NCBI RefSeq assembly: GCF_029784135.1
Contig: NC_073744.1
Span: forward strand, 11,781,429-11,845,428
DNA length: 64,000 nt
Source: Toxorhynchites rutilus septentrionalis
Taxonomy: Eukaryota > Arthropoda > Insecta > Diptera > Culicidae
Direction: 5' to 3'
This document shows positions 21,047 to 31,290 of the stretch, in pieces; the stretch's first letter is position 1, and each line of letters opens with the position of its first letter. The translations under genes and the position numbers were made by a program. The notes beneath the pieces are model-generated. The model worked only from the letters and a program-made list of their open reading frames with translations. It searched no databases and was not told the origin of the DNA.

Positions 21047-21813
21047 CAGGGTTTCTCAGGATTTCGGTTTCCCAAGGGTCGACAGACACGGAAATTGATT
21101 TTGGGGGTCGACGGGGTCTAAATATGGACCCCTATAAAATAACACAAGTTCTGCTTTGAAATGTTTAACATGTTCCATAAGTTGTGCTACGTGAACCACT
21201 CTGTTCTAAGAATGACCAGGATTGCCACATTTGATCCTGTAGAATTTTCTGAAAAATCTGTATATTTGTGTTTTTAGCTAACTAACGGAAAAAATGGAAC
21301 GATAGGTTTATTTTCATTTTGAATTTATTGTTCTTATTTACGGTTTGCTTAAATCGTATCAATACAACAAAATAAATCATAAAAAAAGTTCTCTCATAAT
21401 AAATCGCATGATGTTTATACATGGTTTTGTTGAACTTTGCTTTTCTTAAATTTTACGTCAATTTCATCCTTGACGCTCCTCCTTGAGCCGATACATAGTG
21501 CTTTGGTTTCAAAATAGAGTCCATCATTGTGGAAGCCAACCGATTTCAGAACTTTGTTTTGTTGGCATTGTGAAGCGAGAATATTCATGAATGATGAATG
21601 TGGAATTATCAAAAAATGTCCCACAAACATCCTCAGCAGGAATGGAGAAGTGAGGTGACATTTCATATAGTTCAACATTTCTATAAATCAAGGTACATAT
21701 CTTCATGACTCAACTATAGAAAAAACCAAGAGGTGGGTTATATCTGTGATATAACCGCAAGGTAGACGTAGGACTTACGTTGGCTCGGTAATCATTTATT
21801 TGAAATTGCATCT

Positions 21814-22224
21814 CATTTCTCTCATGTTGTATGTTACACATTAGCCATTTTTAGGCGTAAGATTATTCCTATCTTATCGATACACATTTTATCTGTTACA
21901 CGGTAGCCGTTTAGGCGTTAGAGTATTTTTTCGGCTTAAGATTATTCCTATTGTTGGAATGTTCACAGTTGGGTTATATACACAGCGTGATTGTTGATAT
22001 GAGGTATCTATTGTTATGTTACAATATTGTTATGTTACAAACTACCGATGCAGCAGATCGTAATGTGAGCGGTAAGGACTGGGATTACCGACACATGATG
22101 ATTGTTCCGTGGACGTAGTAGCTAGAATAACACACAAAGATGGGCAGTTGAGGGTCCTGCGTTATGAGCTCATGATTGTTCGCGTAGTGGCAGACACGCA
22201 ACCAATTAGGCTACGAAGACCCCC
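21814..22224 (-). mobile_element. SINE-like repeat Z, copy 2, with TGCATCT duplication
   Basis: TGCATCT borders the repeat at 21807-21813 and 22225-22231, while X copy 7 has a single equivalent at the same place (GATTCAGATCCAATTTC, read on the other strand). The insertion is 411 bp. On the minus strand it begins GGGGGTCTTCGTAGCCTAAT followed by TGGTTGCGTG, an A-box-like start. Confidence 0.7.
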
Positions 22225-22234
22225 TGCATCTGAA

Positions 22235-22516
22235 TCAATTCTTAATTAATGAATGAATTAATATATCGAAAAATTGCTGAAAGTTTTTCTTTTTAGTGTG
22301 TGGGTGGATGAGTATAAGTATGGAATTGTTATTAACATAAAATTCAACTCTTTCGAATATGTTGGTGGTCCCGAAGCGAACCGATGGAATTAGAGTGGCC
22401 TTGGAAAAGCAACTTAAGATGTTTGATACGTGCTTCATTTTTGTTTTCGTGAGAATAACACGAGATTTTTCAGGATCACTCCATGCGCAGAATAGAAACT
22501 TAGGGCGCCATTTCAC
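22235..22516 (-). other. 93-codon open frame inside X copy 4, partly conserved in X copy 7
   Basis: Reads MKWRPKFLFCAWSDPEKSRV and onward, ending near HPHTKKKNFQQFFDILIHS. X copy 7 gives a closely related frame at 50959-51153. A 9-bp insertion after CAWS keeps the frame, although that copy stops earlier. No domain is recognised. It might be a remnant of coding sequence or chance openness in a conserved noncoding repeat. Confidence 0.3.
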
Positions 22517-22777
22517 GGTGAAAACGAAATAAAGTCTATATAACCTTGCATAAAATTCATTTCGTTTTTATCGTGGTGTGGTAATTTTTCATGACTGTTC
22601 CATGCGAAAGCAGAACAGAAACTGGTGCTATTGTATTGCATCACGGGAACATCAAATCGAATGCGGAAATGGGTGCGAATATTCCGAATAAAACCTTGCA
22701 GTCCAGCGTCACTCTCTTGCTTTCGAAACTTTGAACTTACACCCCGGAACAGAAATGAAAGACGTAGTCTTACGTTA

Positions 22778-23415
22778 AAAATTATTAATAAGAAGGTAGA
22801 CAGAGAAAATGTAATTATTGTAATTAATTTAACATTTGAATTTGAATTTGAAAAAATATCTTTAAATTCTGAAGAAAATCTTTAATTCTGTATCTGGAAT
22901 TTGGTGAAAAATCTGTAAAATACAGAATATTCTGTGTATGTGGCACCCCTGAGAATGACCAATATATTAGTGGAAAATATTATTGCTGTACATTTAGAAA
23001 ACTCAACAAGACGATGAGCACAACATGAAAATAAGAAAGTACAAAGAGTGTAAGATGAAAAATTCGGCATGTAAAAAAACGTGAACAGGTTCGTGCAAGA
23101 TAATGTGTTTTTCTATATTGTAAACACATACGCGATTTAACACGAAGCAAGTCATCATCAAATTCATGTCCAAACATGCTCCTGATATTTTACTGTATAA
23201 CAAGCTTGCCCTTAGGTTGCAAGATCGTATGCGTTCTGAAATACGTTAGAGCTTGAATGATAATTTACTCAACTTCTAATTTAATTCAAGAGATTATAAG
23301 GTATTTACATAGCTTAATGAAGTGAACTTGAATAAATTGATTGAAAAAAAATACGAAATGATTGGTCATCTATGTGCATGGCGTAACAAAAACATTTTTT
23401 TAATTTTTTTTCAGG
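22778..23415. other. hAT interior without recognisable coding
   Basis: AT-rich DNA between the X insertion and the first recognisable transposase codons. It may hold the decayed BED zinc-finger region, but I cannot read one. Confidence 0.4.
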
Positions 23416-23419
23416 AAAC

Positions 23420-24360
23420 TTGAGATGGGTCGCGAAGAGAGAAAAATTTTATTCAATTTATTATAGACCAACAGATTTTCTCTCCAGCTGGACGAATCTA
23501 CATTACCCAGCAATGAAGCACTGTTGTTAGGATATGTTCAAAGATGAAAATGTGTGCCAAGAAATGATTTTTGCTACATATATGAAGATTGATACCAGAG
23601 GAGATTCGATCGGTTTTTTTTACCGAAAAAGCTATTCCATAGAAGAAAATTGAGACTGATGGTGCACCATCAATGGTTGGTTGTCATCGTGGTTTTACAG
23701 CTCATTCAAACTTACAACTGCGTCAGGTACTGGCCATTCATTGAGAGATTCACAGACTGCATTTGGTAGCAAAAAATCTGAGCCCTAGATCGTATCAGCC
23801 TTTACTATATGTTATGAGTGCTATCAAAAATCTTCGAAGCAATTCTTCGAACACTCGATTATTTGCTCAGCTAAATCGGTTACTCGGTTATTTCTACACG
23901 CTGAAGTTCGCTGACCGCCAAGAGTCTCTTGCATAGCAAGATTTACAGCATTTTTGAATATGTGTTTCAGCAGCAGGGTGACGATTTCAACTTGATTGAA
24001 ACAATATCCAGAAGGGTCGTTATTATACCCTTCTGGCAGAACTTTCAAAACAAAATTTAAGCAGAAGAGAATATTCACAGTTTCCGCGTTTGTCAACATT
24101 ATCACAAAAACTTCAAGACCATGTTATATTATCCTATGTCACTCACTTGGATGCATTACACAAGAATTTTACTAAAATGTTTTTAGATCTCCAAAATTTT
24201 CTATTTCCTCAATGGATAAAATGCGAGAAAAATTGATTATCATCAGCACAGATGAGGCAGGGGTACAACTAAGGTTGTCATATGTTCTAGTTATAACGAA
24301 ACATTGAATAACAGTATCCTGCGATGTGAGACATTGCTGGAAAATATCTTCTCGTTTTTC
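23420..24360 (+). pseudogene. hAT transposase remnant (SCAND3/ZBED-like)
   Basis: Scattered over all three plus frames are motifs of the SCAND3/ZBED5-like hAT transposase group. RFSLQLDESTLPSNEALLLG lies near 23475-23540 (the catalytic LDEST Asp region). DGAPSMVG and CHRGF-like residues are near 23660-23695, with the reading shifted. LAIHxxIHR-like and LVAKNLSP-like residues are near 23725-23790, and a further VMSAI-K segment near 23812. At least ten stops and frameshifts are present, so this is an old copy. Termini and duplication of the surrounding element agree with hAT. These motif matches are from family knowledge and were not checked by alignment. Confidence 0.65.
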
Positions 24361-24367
24361 CAAAGTA

Positions 24368-25647
24368 TACAGCCCTGCGCTGACAACCGTTTGACATAGC
24401 TGCCAACCAAAGCGTCATATCGTTAGTTGAATGTCTGCGATTTTACAATATGGATCGTTTTAGCATCGTACAACGTGTTAATTTTGTTAAATTATACTAT
24501 AAAAATGATGAAAAACCGGCAAATGTTTTTCGAGCATTACGGACGGATTTTGGTCGTCATGGACGGCCTACAGAGCACACAATCGCTAATGTAGTGCGTA
24601 AATTCGAACAAACTGGATCCGTAGCGGATATTGTGAGACCTGTGCATCATCGTAATGTGCGTTCGGCCGAAAATATTGCTGCTGTTGCTGCCACTGTGGA
24701 GGATGACCCGAATGTTTCGATTCCACGGCGTGCTCAGCAATTGGGCTTGTCAAACACATCATTGTGGCGAATTTTGCATTCGGACTTGCACCTACATCCT
24801 TATAAAGTCCAACTGGTACAAAAATTAGAGCGTGGTGACCATGGAATGCGTCGGGCATACGTCGATTGGGTGAACGAACAACAGCAGCAAAATGCTGAAT
24901 TTTGGCATCCAATTTTCTTCAGCGTTGAGGCACATTTCAAGCTCGGTGGCTATGTGAACACCCAAAATTTCCGTATATGGGGCTCAGAAAATCCACACGT
25001 GATTGTTGAGAGGCCATTGCATCCGCCAAAAGTCACTGTTTGGTGCGCATTATGGTCTGGTGGAGTCATCGGGCCGTATTTCTTTGAAAATGAGGACGGC
25101 GAGACGGTAACTGTGAATGGTGAGCGCTATGGCCGCATGTTAACCGATTTTTTTTTGGCCACAAATTGAAGATATGGATACGAATGACATGTGGTTTCAG
25201 CAGGACGGCGCCACGTGCCACACAACACGACCGAACATGGCCATATTACGAACGAAATTTGAGTGACGCATAATTTCGCGTTTTGGTGATGCCAATTGGC
25301 CGTCCAGATCATGCGATTTGAACCCGCTAGACTTTTTTTTTTGTGGGGTTATGCGAAAGACCGTGTCTATGCAACTCTCCGCAAACTCTTGAACATTTGA
25401 AAGACAACATTCGTGAAGTTATGACCGAGATACCGCCCCATATGTGCCGAAAAGTCATCGAAAATTACCTGTTCCGGATCAAGGTGTGCGAGGAAGCCCT
25501 AGGTGGACATTTGAATGGTGTTGTATTTCACACATAATGGCATAAACCAAACTTTAATTTGAAATAAAAGTTTCATTCGAGAAATTCGAATTCTAAGTGT
25601 GTTTTATTTCAATTTACTTTCGGAATTTAAAGTTGGAAAACCCTGTA
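24368..25647 (+). mobile_element. rosa-like (DD41D) mariner element
   Basis: A transposase remnant occupies nearly the whole element. The right end reads, reversed, TACAGGGTTTTCCAACTTTA, with TA as the expected duplicated target. The left end starts TACAGCCCTG, so the left inverted repeat is badly diverged or rearranged beyond its first bases. It lies within the decayed hAT transposase, which dates it as younger than the hAT insertion. Confidence 0.8.
24450..25537 (+). pseudogene. Mariner-family transposase, DD41D type, inactivated
   Basis: The ATG at 24450 opens MDRFSIVQRVNFVKLYYKND, the usual N terminus of this group. A paired HTH region follows (residues about 1-115, with ANVVRKFEQTGSVAD and RRAQQLGLSNTSLWRIL), then the DDE/D domain. 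The first catalytic aspartate, expected in S-D-E-A-H-F, is valine here (GTT at 24924-24926, residue 159). A frameshift in a T-run at 25148-25156 follows. The second aspartate is in QDGATCHT (25204-25206). A TGA lies near 25264. The third aspartate is in CDLNPLDFF (25330-25332). Exactly 41 residues separate the last two, the spacing of the rosa group. It then runs to about 25537. Both catalytic loss and frame breaks make it inactive. Confidence 0.87.
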
Positions 25648-25825
25648 CTTTTTCGAAAAAGGCTTCATTATGGTTACAAACAACGCAAAACCGAAGGAAC
25701 CATTTGAAAATGAACAAACGCGGAGATTTAAGGCTTTAACTAACCAATATTGAACGGTATTTTGATATTTTGGTAGTTGTGGATAGATTGAATTGCGATT
25801 TGATTGTTTTTATAGTTTGTGAGTA

Positions 25826-27496
25826 GGGCAGGGCGGGGCTAGTTGGTCATTTTTGAATAAATTTGGTCATAACTTCGTAGTACGAAGTTTTGCGTTAGAA
25901 TGTTATGTACCACAATGAAGCTTACCTTTTACCCTTCCAATGAAAAATAACCAGAGAATCAATTATTTGAAATTTTTCTTTTATTTAACGCCTTTGTATT
26001 GCAGAATAAATTGACCAACTAACCCCACACACGTGGTAAATTGGTCAATAATAGGCATGTTATTTTTGAGCAAATAATAATCATTTTCCATTAGAAGTTT
26101 CCTTCATTATAAATAAATTAATTAAATCAAAACAAAAACAGTTAACTAATATCATATAGCAAGTAATAAAACAAATTAATGAAAATTTCAAATTATCATC
26201 GTTGAAAATTAGTCAGACAATCTTTTCTAGCGATTTTGTCTCTCTTCCACTTTGTGGCGAACCAGAGATGCCAGATTTGAAGCCATGTCTTCATTTTGAA
26301 GACATTTGATTGTGTGAAAACATTTTGAAGACATTATGAAATATGTGAAGAAATTTCAGTATGATAGCTTACGTGGATTTTTAAAAGATATTATTTCTAT
26401 GAGATTCTAACTATTGGCCGAAAATATCGTCAAAAACGTAGGGCTTTAGTCTCAGCGATCGAAGCGGTCCGAATACATATTCTCTCTAGAAGTCATTAGA
26501 TCATTTGCGCTCGAAAATTCGAATGATTTTGACATTGAATTTCTATTATTTTGGCCCTAATATACAATAGATTAACCTAGATCTTTCAAACGACCACTTC
26601 ACAAATCGTCTTCCGGTTACATGCCTTTTCTACAATTAGTTTCATGGAAATGGTTTGAGTTACAACCAAAATTTCAAAGCTAAAATAAACAAATAAAAAA
26701 ACTTTCCTCCGATATTATGATGAAGACATTTTCTCGTACCATGTCAAGACTTTTGAAAAAATCACCTGGCATCCCTGCGACGCACAGCCGCTTGCATTCT
26801 TGCGTGCATTTGTTTTGATGACATTTGTGCCGTTCGCCCCAAAGTATATATAAATAGCCTCCAGGTATGCTACATTACTCAATGCATTATTGTGAGTTCT
26901 GATATTCAATGTTATTATATTTAATGAAAATTTTACAACAAAAATATAAATATGACAATTATATTGCAAGTGGTTTGTGTGGTGGTTGTCTCGTTTCAAA
27001 TACACTGGGTTTAGCAGTAAAACATATGCCTTCTATATTTGTGTATAGCTTGCGTAATGAAACACAGCATACCTGAAAATTTTATGTGCGTTGCTCTCAA
27101 ACGATCAATTTGTGTGACCAACTAGCCCCTCTATATATGAAAAAGGATATTCATGAAAATTCAACAAAAATAATTTTAAAAGCGATTTCCATTAACACTT
27201 AAAGCTAATACGTACAATAAAGCTTTGTTTTACGTTTGAGCCGATTTTTTTCATGGTTATTACCCAGTTTTAGAACACATTTGATAATGCGCAAACCGTG
27301 AATGATTTTTGGCGAAATCGGAACCAGGTCCGTATTTTTCAACCTACTTAATAAAAAGATTTTCCGATTTGCTTATTTTTTCGTATCAGCAATTCGCTAT
27401 TTTTCATCCATAGATCGCTAATTTTTTGGACGCTCAGATTCCAAGATATCGTCACTGACCAACTTACCCAAATGACCAACTAGCCCCGCCCTACCC
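25826..27496. mobile_element. 1.67-kb TA-flanked DNA element with 27-bp terminal inverted repeats
   Basis: The left end GGGCAGGGCGGGGCTAGTTG (continuing GTCATTT) is matched in reverse by the right end GGGTAGGGCGGGGCTAGTTG (continuing GTCATTT), one mismatch in 27. TA occurs directly outside both ends. GACCAACTA-type phrases recur inside (near 26015, 26035, 27115 and 27460). It has no transposase, and a hAT MITE is inserted inside. The TA duplication suggests the Tc1/mariner group, but this is an inference. Confidence 0.82.
26263..26777. mobile_element. hAT-type MITE, copy 2
   Basis: Starts CAGAGATGCCAGATTTGAAG and ends CACCTGGCATCCCTG. It aligns with the copy at 11283-11796 at both ends and in part of the interior (GATATTATTTCTATGA, GGCCGAAAAT). 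The flanking octamers TGGCGAAC and CGACGCAC agree at only five of eight positions, so the target duplication has decayed and this copy is probably older. Confidence 0.78.
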
Positions 27497-27536
27497 TAAT
27501 TTGTTCTCTACTTTTTTTGTTGAATATGATGAGAAA

Positions 27537-27663
27537 TTTTTTTTTCTGTATTATAGTGATTTTCAACACCATTTTTTGGAAGAATATCGGGGGTGTGAAT
27601 TGAACTCGTGACCTTTTGCGTGAGAGGTGCGGATATTACAAATACGCCAGATCGCCTCCGTGA
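27537..27663 (-). mobile_element. tRNA-derived SINE (type 2), reversed
   Basis: Reversed, it reads GGAGGCGATCTGGCGTATTT and then GTCACGAGTTCAATTCACAC, followed by TTCCAAAAAATGGTG and CACTATAATACAG. These match the SINE at 35791-35970. The A box is damaged by a short deletion, and the B-box-like GAGTTCAATTC remains. Confidence 0.7.
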
Positions 27664-28007
27664 GAAAATAATGTCAAGTTTATTCATTTAACCAAATGCA
27701 ATGTTTTCAAACTGATAATTATTCAGCAAGGAAAAAAGCTAAAAATAGGATTTTCAAAGAAATTTGGCTATGGGGGTCTAAGGTATGACTTAATTCTGGA
27801 AAAGGTGTCTCTTGCCCAAAACAATTTGAGAACCCCTGCTCTAGACCATAGTGCATGATTAAACAAATCGGCCATGAGAGCACGGCCTCATATTACTGAA
27901 GCGGGTAAATAACGTGTTTAATAATTTAACTAAATGGAGCATTTATATTCCATAATAAGGTAGGTTTTTGAGCAATGTTATCAATAGACATTCAGTATTG
28001 TGCTCCC

Positions 28008-28279
28008 GTGGCCGAGTGGTTAGCGTCATAACTAACATGCCGGGTGTTCGGGTTCGATTCCCGTTCTGGTCGGGGTAATTTTTCGTCAAAGAAATTTCCT
28101 CCGACTTGCACTGTGATCACGCGTATCCTCTAGAGCTTGCCACTCAGAATGCATTCAAGGCGTGTTATTTGGCATAGAAATCTCAACTAAGTACTAATAA
28201 AAATGACGCAAGTAATACTACGTTGAGACGGCGAAGTTCCTCTAGGAACGTTAGTGCCATTGAAGAAGAAGAAGAAGAA
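28008..28279 (+). mobile_element. tRNA-derived SINE (type 1) ending in (GAA)n; possibly Feilai-like
   Basis: The head reads GCTCCCGTGGCCGAGTGGTT, an A box as in Ser/Leu tRNAs, and GGTTCGATTCCC is a perfect B box 40 bp later. A tRNA-unrelated body follows (CTCCGACTTGCACTGTGATC, GAATGCATTCAAGGCG, GAGACGGCGAAGTTCC), ending in GAAGAAGAAGAAGAAG. Pol III would transcribe it from the internal boxes. The body matches 37627-37814 (reversed). The Aedes SINE Feilai is the family I would compare first. The naming is from memory. Confidence 0.82.
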
Positions 28280-29188
28280 GTATATGCTACAAAATAATAG
28301 TTAAGAAGTATCAGATACAATCCATAGTATAGATGATTATAGACATTTTCAGATGCTTTGCACGAGCCGAAAAAAATGGCTAGAAAAATAAGAGCATTTT
28401 CCAGCACTTTTTTCAGTCATGCAACTGACAATAGACTCATTCTCGGTACATGCTGGACCGATTGCACTCTATTACACTATGGTGTAGTGTCGTAGATTGA
28501 CAAATCGGTTGTGCGAATCCAAATATCATAACCGGCTAGAATGTAACCCTGAATCGGTAGGTCATCTCGGTACGAAAGAGTTCTTCTCGATTCTTAATAA
28601 AATAGAGTCTGTAAACTTCCGGAAAAATCTGTTGATTTGGCAGTGTTCCTAATTTTCAAACGGTTTTATCTGGCTTGCTCTGTAACATGTATGTTTGTAA
28701 ATTGTTTGTCTGTACCACATTAATAGAAATTTGACCCCCTTTCTGTTGACCGATTGATCTGAAATTTTGAATATACCATTATCTCTGCAGTCATTATAAA
28801 AGTGCGTATTTCATGATCTTAAAAATCCAAGATGGCGGCCGCTACAAAACATATTTTACATATTTTCTCAAAATCTCATCAATATGGGTATCAAAATGAA
28901 TGATTGGCCAGTAGAACACAGTTATTTATGAAAAATACAAATCCATACAAATCGAGAGTTTTCCTTTTCTTCCGAGTGATCCTTTGCTTTGCGATGAGTC
29001 ATACAGAACAAATTTATTACAATACATAATGCAATTCTCCAGAAATTTCTAGAATCAGGCTTCAATAGAAAGCAAAGTATATGTGTATAATGTGTATATA
29101 ATGTAAATAGAAAACATATTGCATGGCGCGTGGTAAATAGGCTTATATGCATCGTTAGGAGAGAAAGAGAAGGAAGATAGTAAAAAAA
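28280..29188. other. Unassigned interval
   Basis: No coding or terminal repeats are seen. Positions 28690-28870 (around GACCGATTGATCTGAAATTT and CCAAGATGGCGGCCGC) read like a dispersed repeat, but no second copy exists in the window. Confidence 0.35.
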
Positions 29189-29869
29189 ACTATGGATGGG
29201 TTATACCTATGATATAACCGCAAGGTTGACGTAGCACTGCCATTGGCTCAGTAATCAATTGTATAGCAATAATCCCACCTCGGATGTTCCTCATTGGGTA
29301 CGATATCGCCGCTGCGCAGAGCTATCTTTTGTGTGTATTGATTAAATTATTGATTAAACTAGTGAATGAATGAAACTATGGACGAATTCAATTGCAAATA
29401 AATCCCAATTTAAGTCAATTTATGCATTAGGTAGTAGGTATCGCAGCAAATAGTTATCCACATTTTGCCTAATCATAAAAAGGTATGCGTAGAGGTTCAG
29501 TGAGCTGACGACATGAAGAGATACCTTCCGATGCAGTCTTGAATAATCGAGCCAAAACGTTGCATTTGTACCCGCCTTTGTAAACTGTGTTAGCAATACG
29601 AATTCCGGAGTGTGGTGTGCAATATTATTTTTCCAACTTCTTGGTTTCGGAATCTGTATTGAGGAAACACAAAAATGCAAGCGAGTACAAAAGTACCCGT
29701 AGTTTACATCTATTTTGCAATGCCGATTTCCTCAGGCACCATGGTTTTGAAGTCTGTGTTAGGGAAACATTCCGAATTGCAAAAACGCAAGCGAGTACAA
29801 AAGTATCCGTTGCTTGCATCTATCTTGCAATGCCGATTTCCCCTGGCTTCATGGTTTTGAAGTTGTCAT
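29189..29869 (+). mobile_element. Family X element, copy 5 (truncated)
   Basis: Begins ACTATGGATGGGTTATACCT and follows copy 1 closely (GATTAAATTATTGATTAAAC, CGAGCCAAAACGTTGCATTT) into two repeat units (29740 and 29850). It stops at about 29869 before the promoter and the second terminus. It forms an inverted pair with copy 6, 730 bp away. Confidence 0.72.
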
Positions 29870-30595
29870 TGTATAACGTCTTCTATATTTCGTCCACCGA
29901 AAACAAAAACAAAAATGTGTCTTCTTTGAACCTCCATGTTGAGTGGCTATAAGACTGAACTGAAGTGATGCTGCTTTAAAGTTTACGCTTACTATATGCA
30001 TTTAAAAATTGCAACTTGTTCATTTATATGCAAAAACTCATAAATTCAAATTTAATTTACTCAAATACAAAAAATAACACTCTTTTGAAAGTTACACCTT
30101 ATGTAGAATCAAATGTGCTCTTTAAAATGCCATCAATATTTTTTTATTATGTTTGCCCAAAACAGAACGACTAGCAAATGAAAAGGTCGTGTTTTCGGGG
30201 AAAAAACATCAATAACTTTGAGTAGAATTAAGATACATACAAGTTATGCACCGTAAAATGCGTGGATTGGAAAGCTCTAAAAGTCATTCGAAGACAGTTT
30301 TGATGTAGAATTTTACATATAAAAGTCAGAGCAAAAAAACCTTTTTTTTTCATTGTAACCCTAACTCAACCTAGAGAAAAAGCGCTATATCGGTTATTTG
30401 AAGAGATAGAAAGAAATGTTGTTCCACAAAGTTACTTAAAATAACCAGGGCTACAATATTGTCGAACTATGTTTACCTCTATCTATAAAGATAAGAAGCT
30501 TAGATTTTTCATTTCATCGACAATTTTGGTCACCCTATTTTTGATAACATAAAAATGAGCGCTCTATTATATGTAACAACTTTGTCGAAGACAGT
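29870..30595. other. Spacer between inverted X copies
   Basis: AT-rich, with phrases such as CAATAACTTTGAGTAGAATT that read like a dispersed repeat, but there is no second copy in this window and no coding region. Confidence 0.35.
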
Positions 30596-30848
30596 TTTGA
30601 CGTAGGACTACGTCTTTCATTTCTATACCGGGGTGTAAAATCAAAGTTTCGAAAACGAATGCGTTACACCGGAGACCGAGATTTTGAGCGTTAATAGCTC
30701 CTAAACAACTAAACGAAATGGTATTATAAACACTTTATTCGAAAGATAAAATGTCTACGCGTTATATACTTGTTACTTTTTGATCCAAAAACTTTTTTCA
30801 ATAGCCTTAAAATTGCTTTCAAAACAGGCTATTCAAATCACCAATCGG

Positions 30849-30883
30849 TATATAAGCGAGCGCCGCTCGGAAATCCACTCAGT
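30849..30883 (+). promoter_or_regulatory. Candidate Pol II core promoter in X copy 6
   Basis: CCAATCGG precedes TATATAAG (30849-30856), and TCAGT starts at 30879 with its A at 30881, again 32 bp from the first T of the box. It points into the repeat array that starts about 45 bp downstream. I see no convincing downstream promoter element. Confidence 0.58.
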
Positions 30884-30924
30884 TATAATTGAACAGTGAT
30901 TGAGGTACCATCGCAGGAATGAAT

Positions 30925-31290
30925 GGATGTTTCCCTAACACAGACTTAAAAACTATGGAGCCTGGGGAAATCGGCATTGCAGAATAGATACAAGCAGCGG
31001 ATACTTTCGTACTCGTTTGCGCCTTTGCAAATCGGAATGTTTCCCTAACACAGACTTCAAAACCATGGAGCCAAGGGAAATCGGCATTTCAAAAAAGATA
31101 CAAGCAGCGGGTACTTTAGTACTCGTTTGCGTTTTTGCAAATCGGAATGTTTCCCTAACACAGACTTCTAAACCATGGAGCCGGGGAAAATTGGCATTGC
31201 AAATAAGATGCAAGCTGCGAGTATTTTTGTACTCGCTTGCGTTTTTGCAAACCGGAATGTGTTTTCCCAACACAGATTCCGAAACCAATA
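30925..31290 (+). repeat. Tandem ~110-bp repeat inside X copy 6
   Basis: TTTCCCTAACACAGACTT recurs at about 30930, 31041 and 31151, with a decayed fourth near 31263. In the last full unit the stem reads CGAGTAT-TTTT-GTACTCG. In the others it reads CGGGTAC-TTTA-GTACTCG or CGGATAC-TTTC-GTACTCG, so most pairing is kept despite substitutions. Confidence 0.75.

Larger units (their letters stand above)
21725..22777 (+). mobile_element. Family X element, copy 4
   Basis: It starts with the hairpin end GGTGGGTTATATCTGTGATA, then TAACCGCAAGG and AGACGTAGGACTTACG. It ends GACGTAGTCTTACG followed by a run of A. Its interior matches X copy 7 (50320-51277), not copies 1 and 6, so the family has at least two interior types under the same ends. 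The Z repeat at 21814-22224 is an insertion: copy 7 shows the empty site. Confidence 0.75.
21047..27838 (+). mobile_element. 6.8-kb hAT transposon with exact 8-bp target duplication, heavily invaded
   Basis: The left terminus CAGGGTTTCTCAGGATTTCG and the right terminus (reversed) CAGGGGTTCTCAAATTGTTT form a CAGGG-type terminal inverted repeat. CTCTAGAC is duplicated exactly at 21039-21046 and 27839-27846. Inside are remains of a hAT transposase of the SCAND3/ZBED-like type (23420-24360). Later insertions are an X element (21725-22777) with a SINE-like insert of its own, a mariner (24368-25647), a TA-flanked element (25826-27496) with a hAT MITE inside, and a SINE (27537-27663). Without them the original would be about 2.7 kb, a normal hAT length. 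Confidence 0.85.

Noticed and set aside
24450..25169. Intact transposase gene
   Set aside because: The first catalytic aspartate is replaced and the frame breaks in a T-run before the second aspartate.
26255..26785. Exact 8-bp duplication for the second hAT MITE
   Set aside because: Flanking octamers TGGCGAAC and CGACGCAC match at five of eight positions only, so I did not claim it.
28008..28085. Functional tRNA gene
   Set aside because: A and B boxes are present, but the cloverleaf is not complete. The sequence runs straight into a SINE body that is found again at 37.6 kb.
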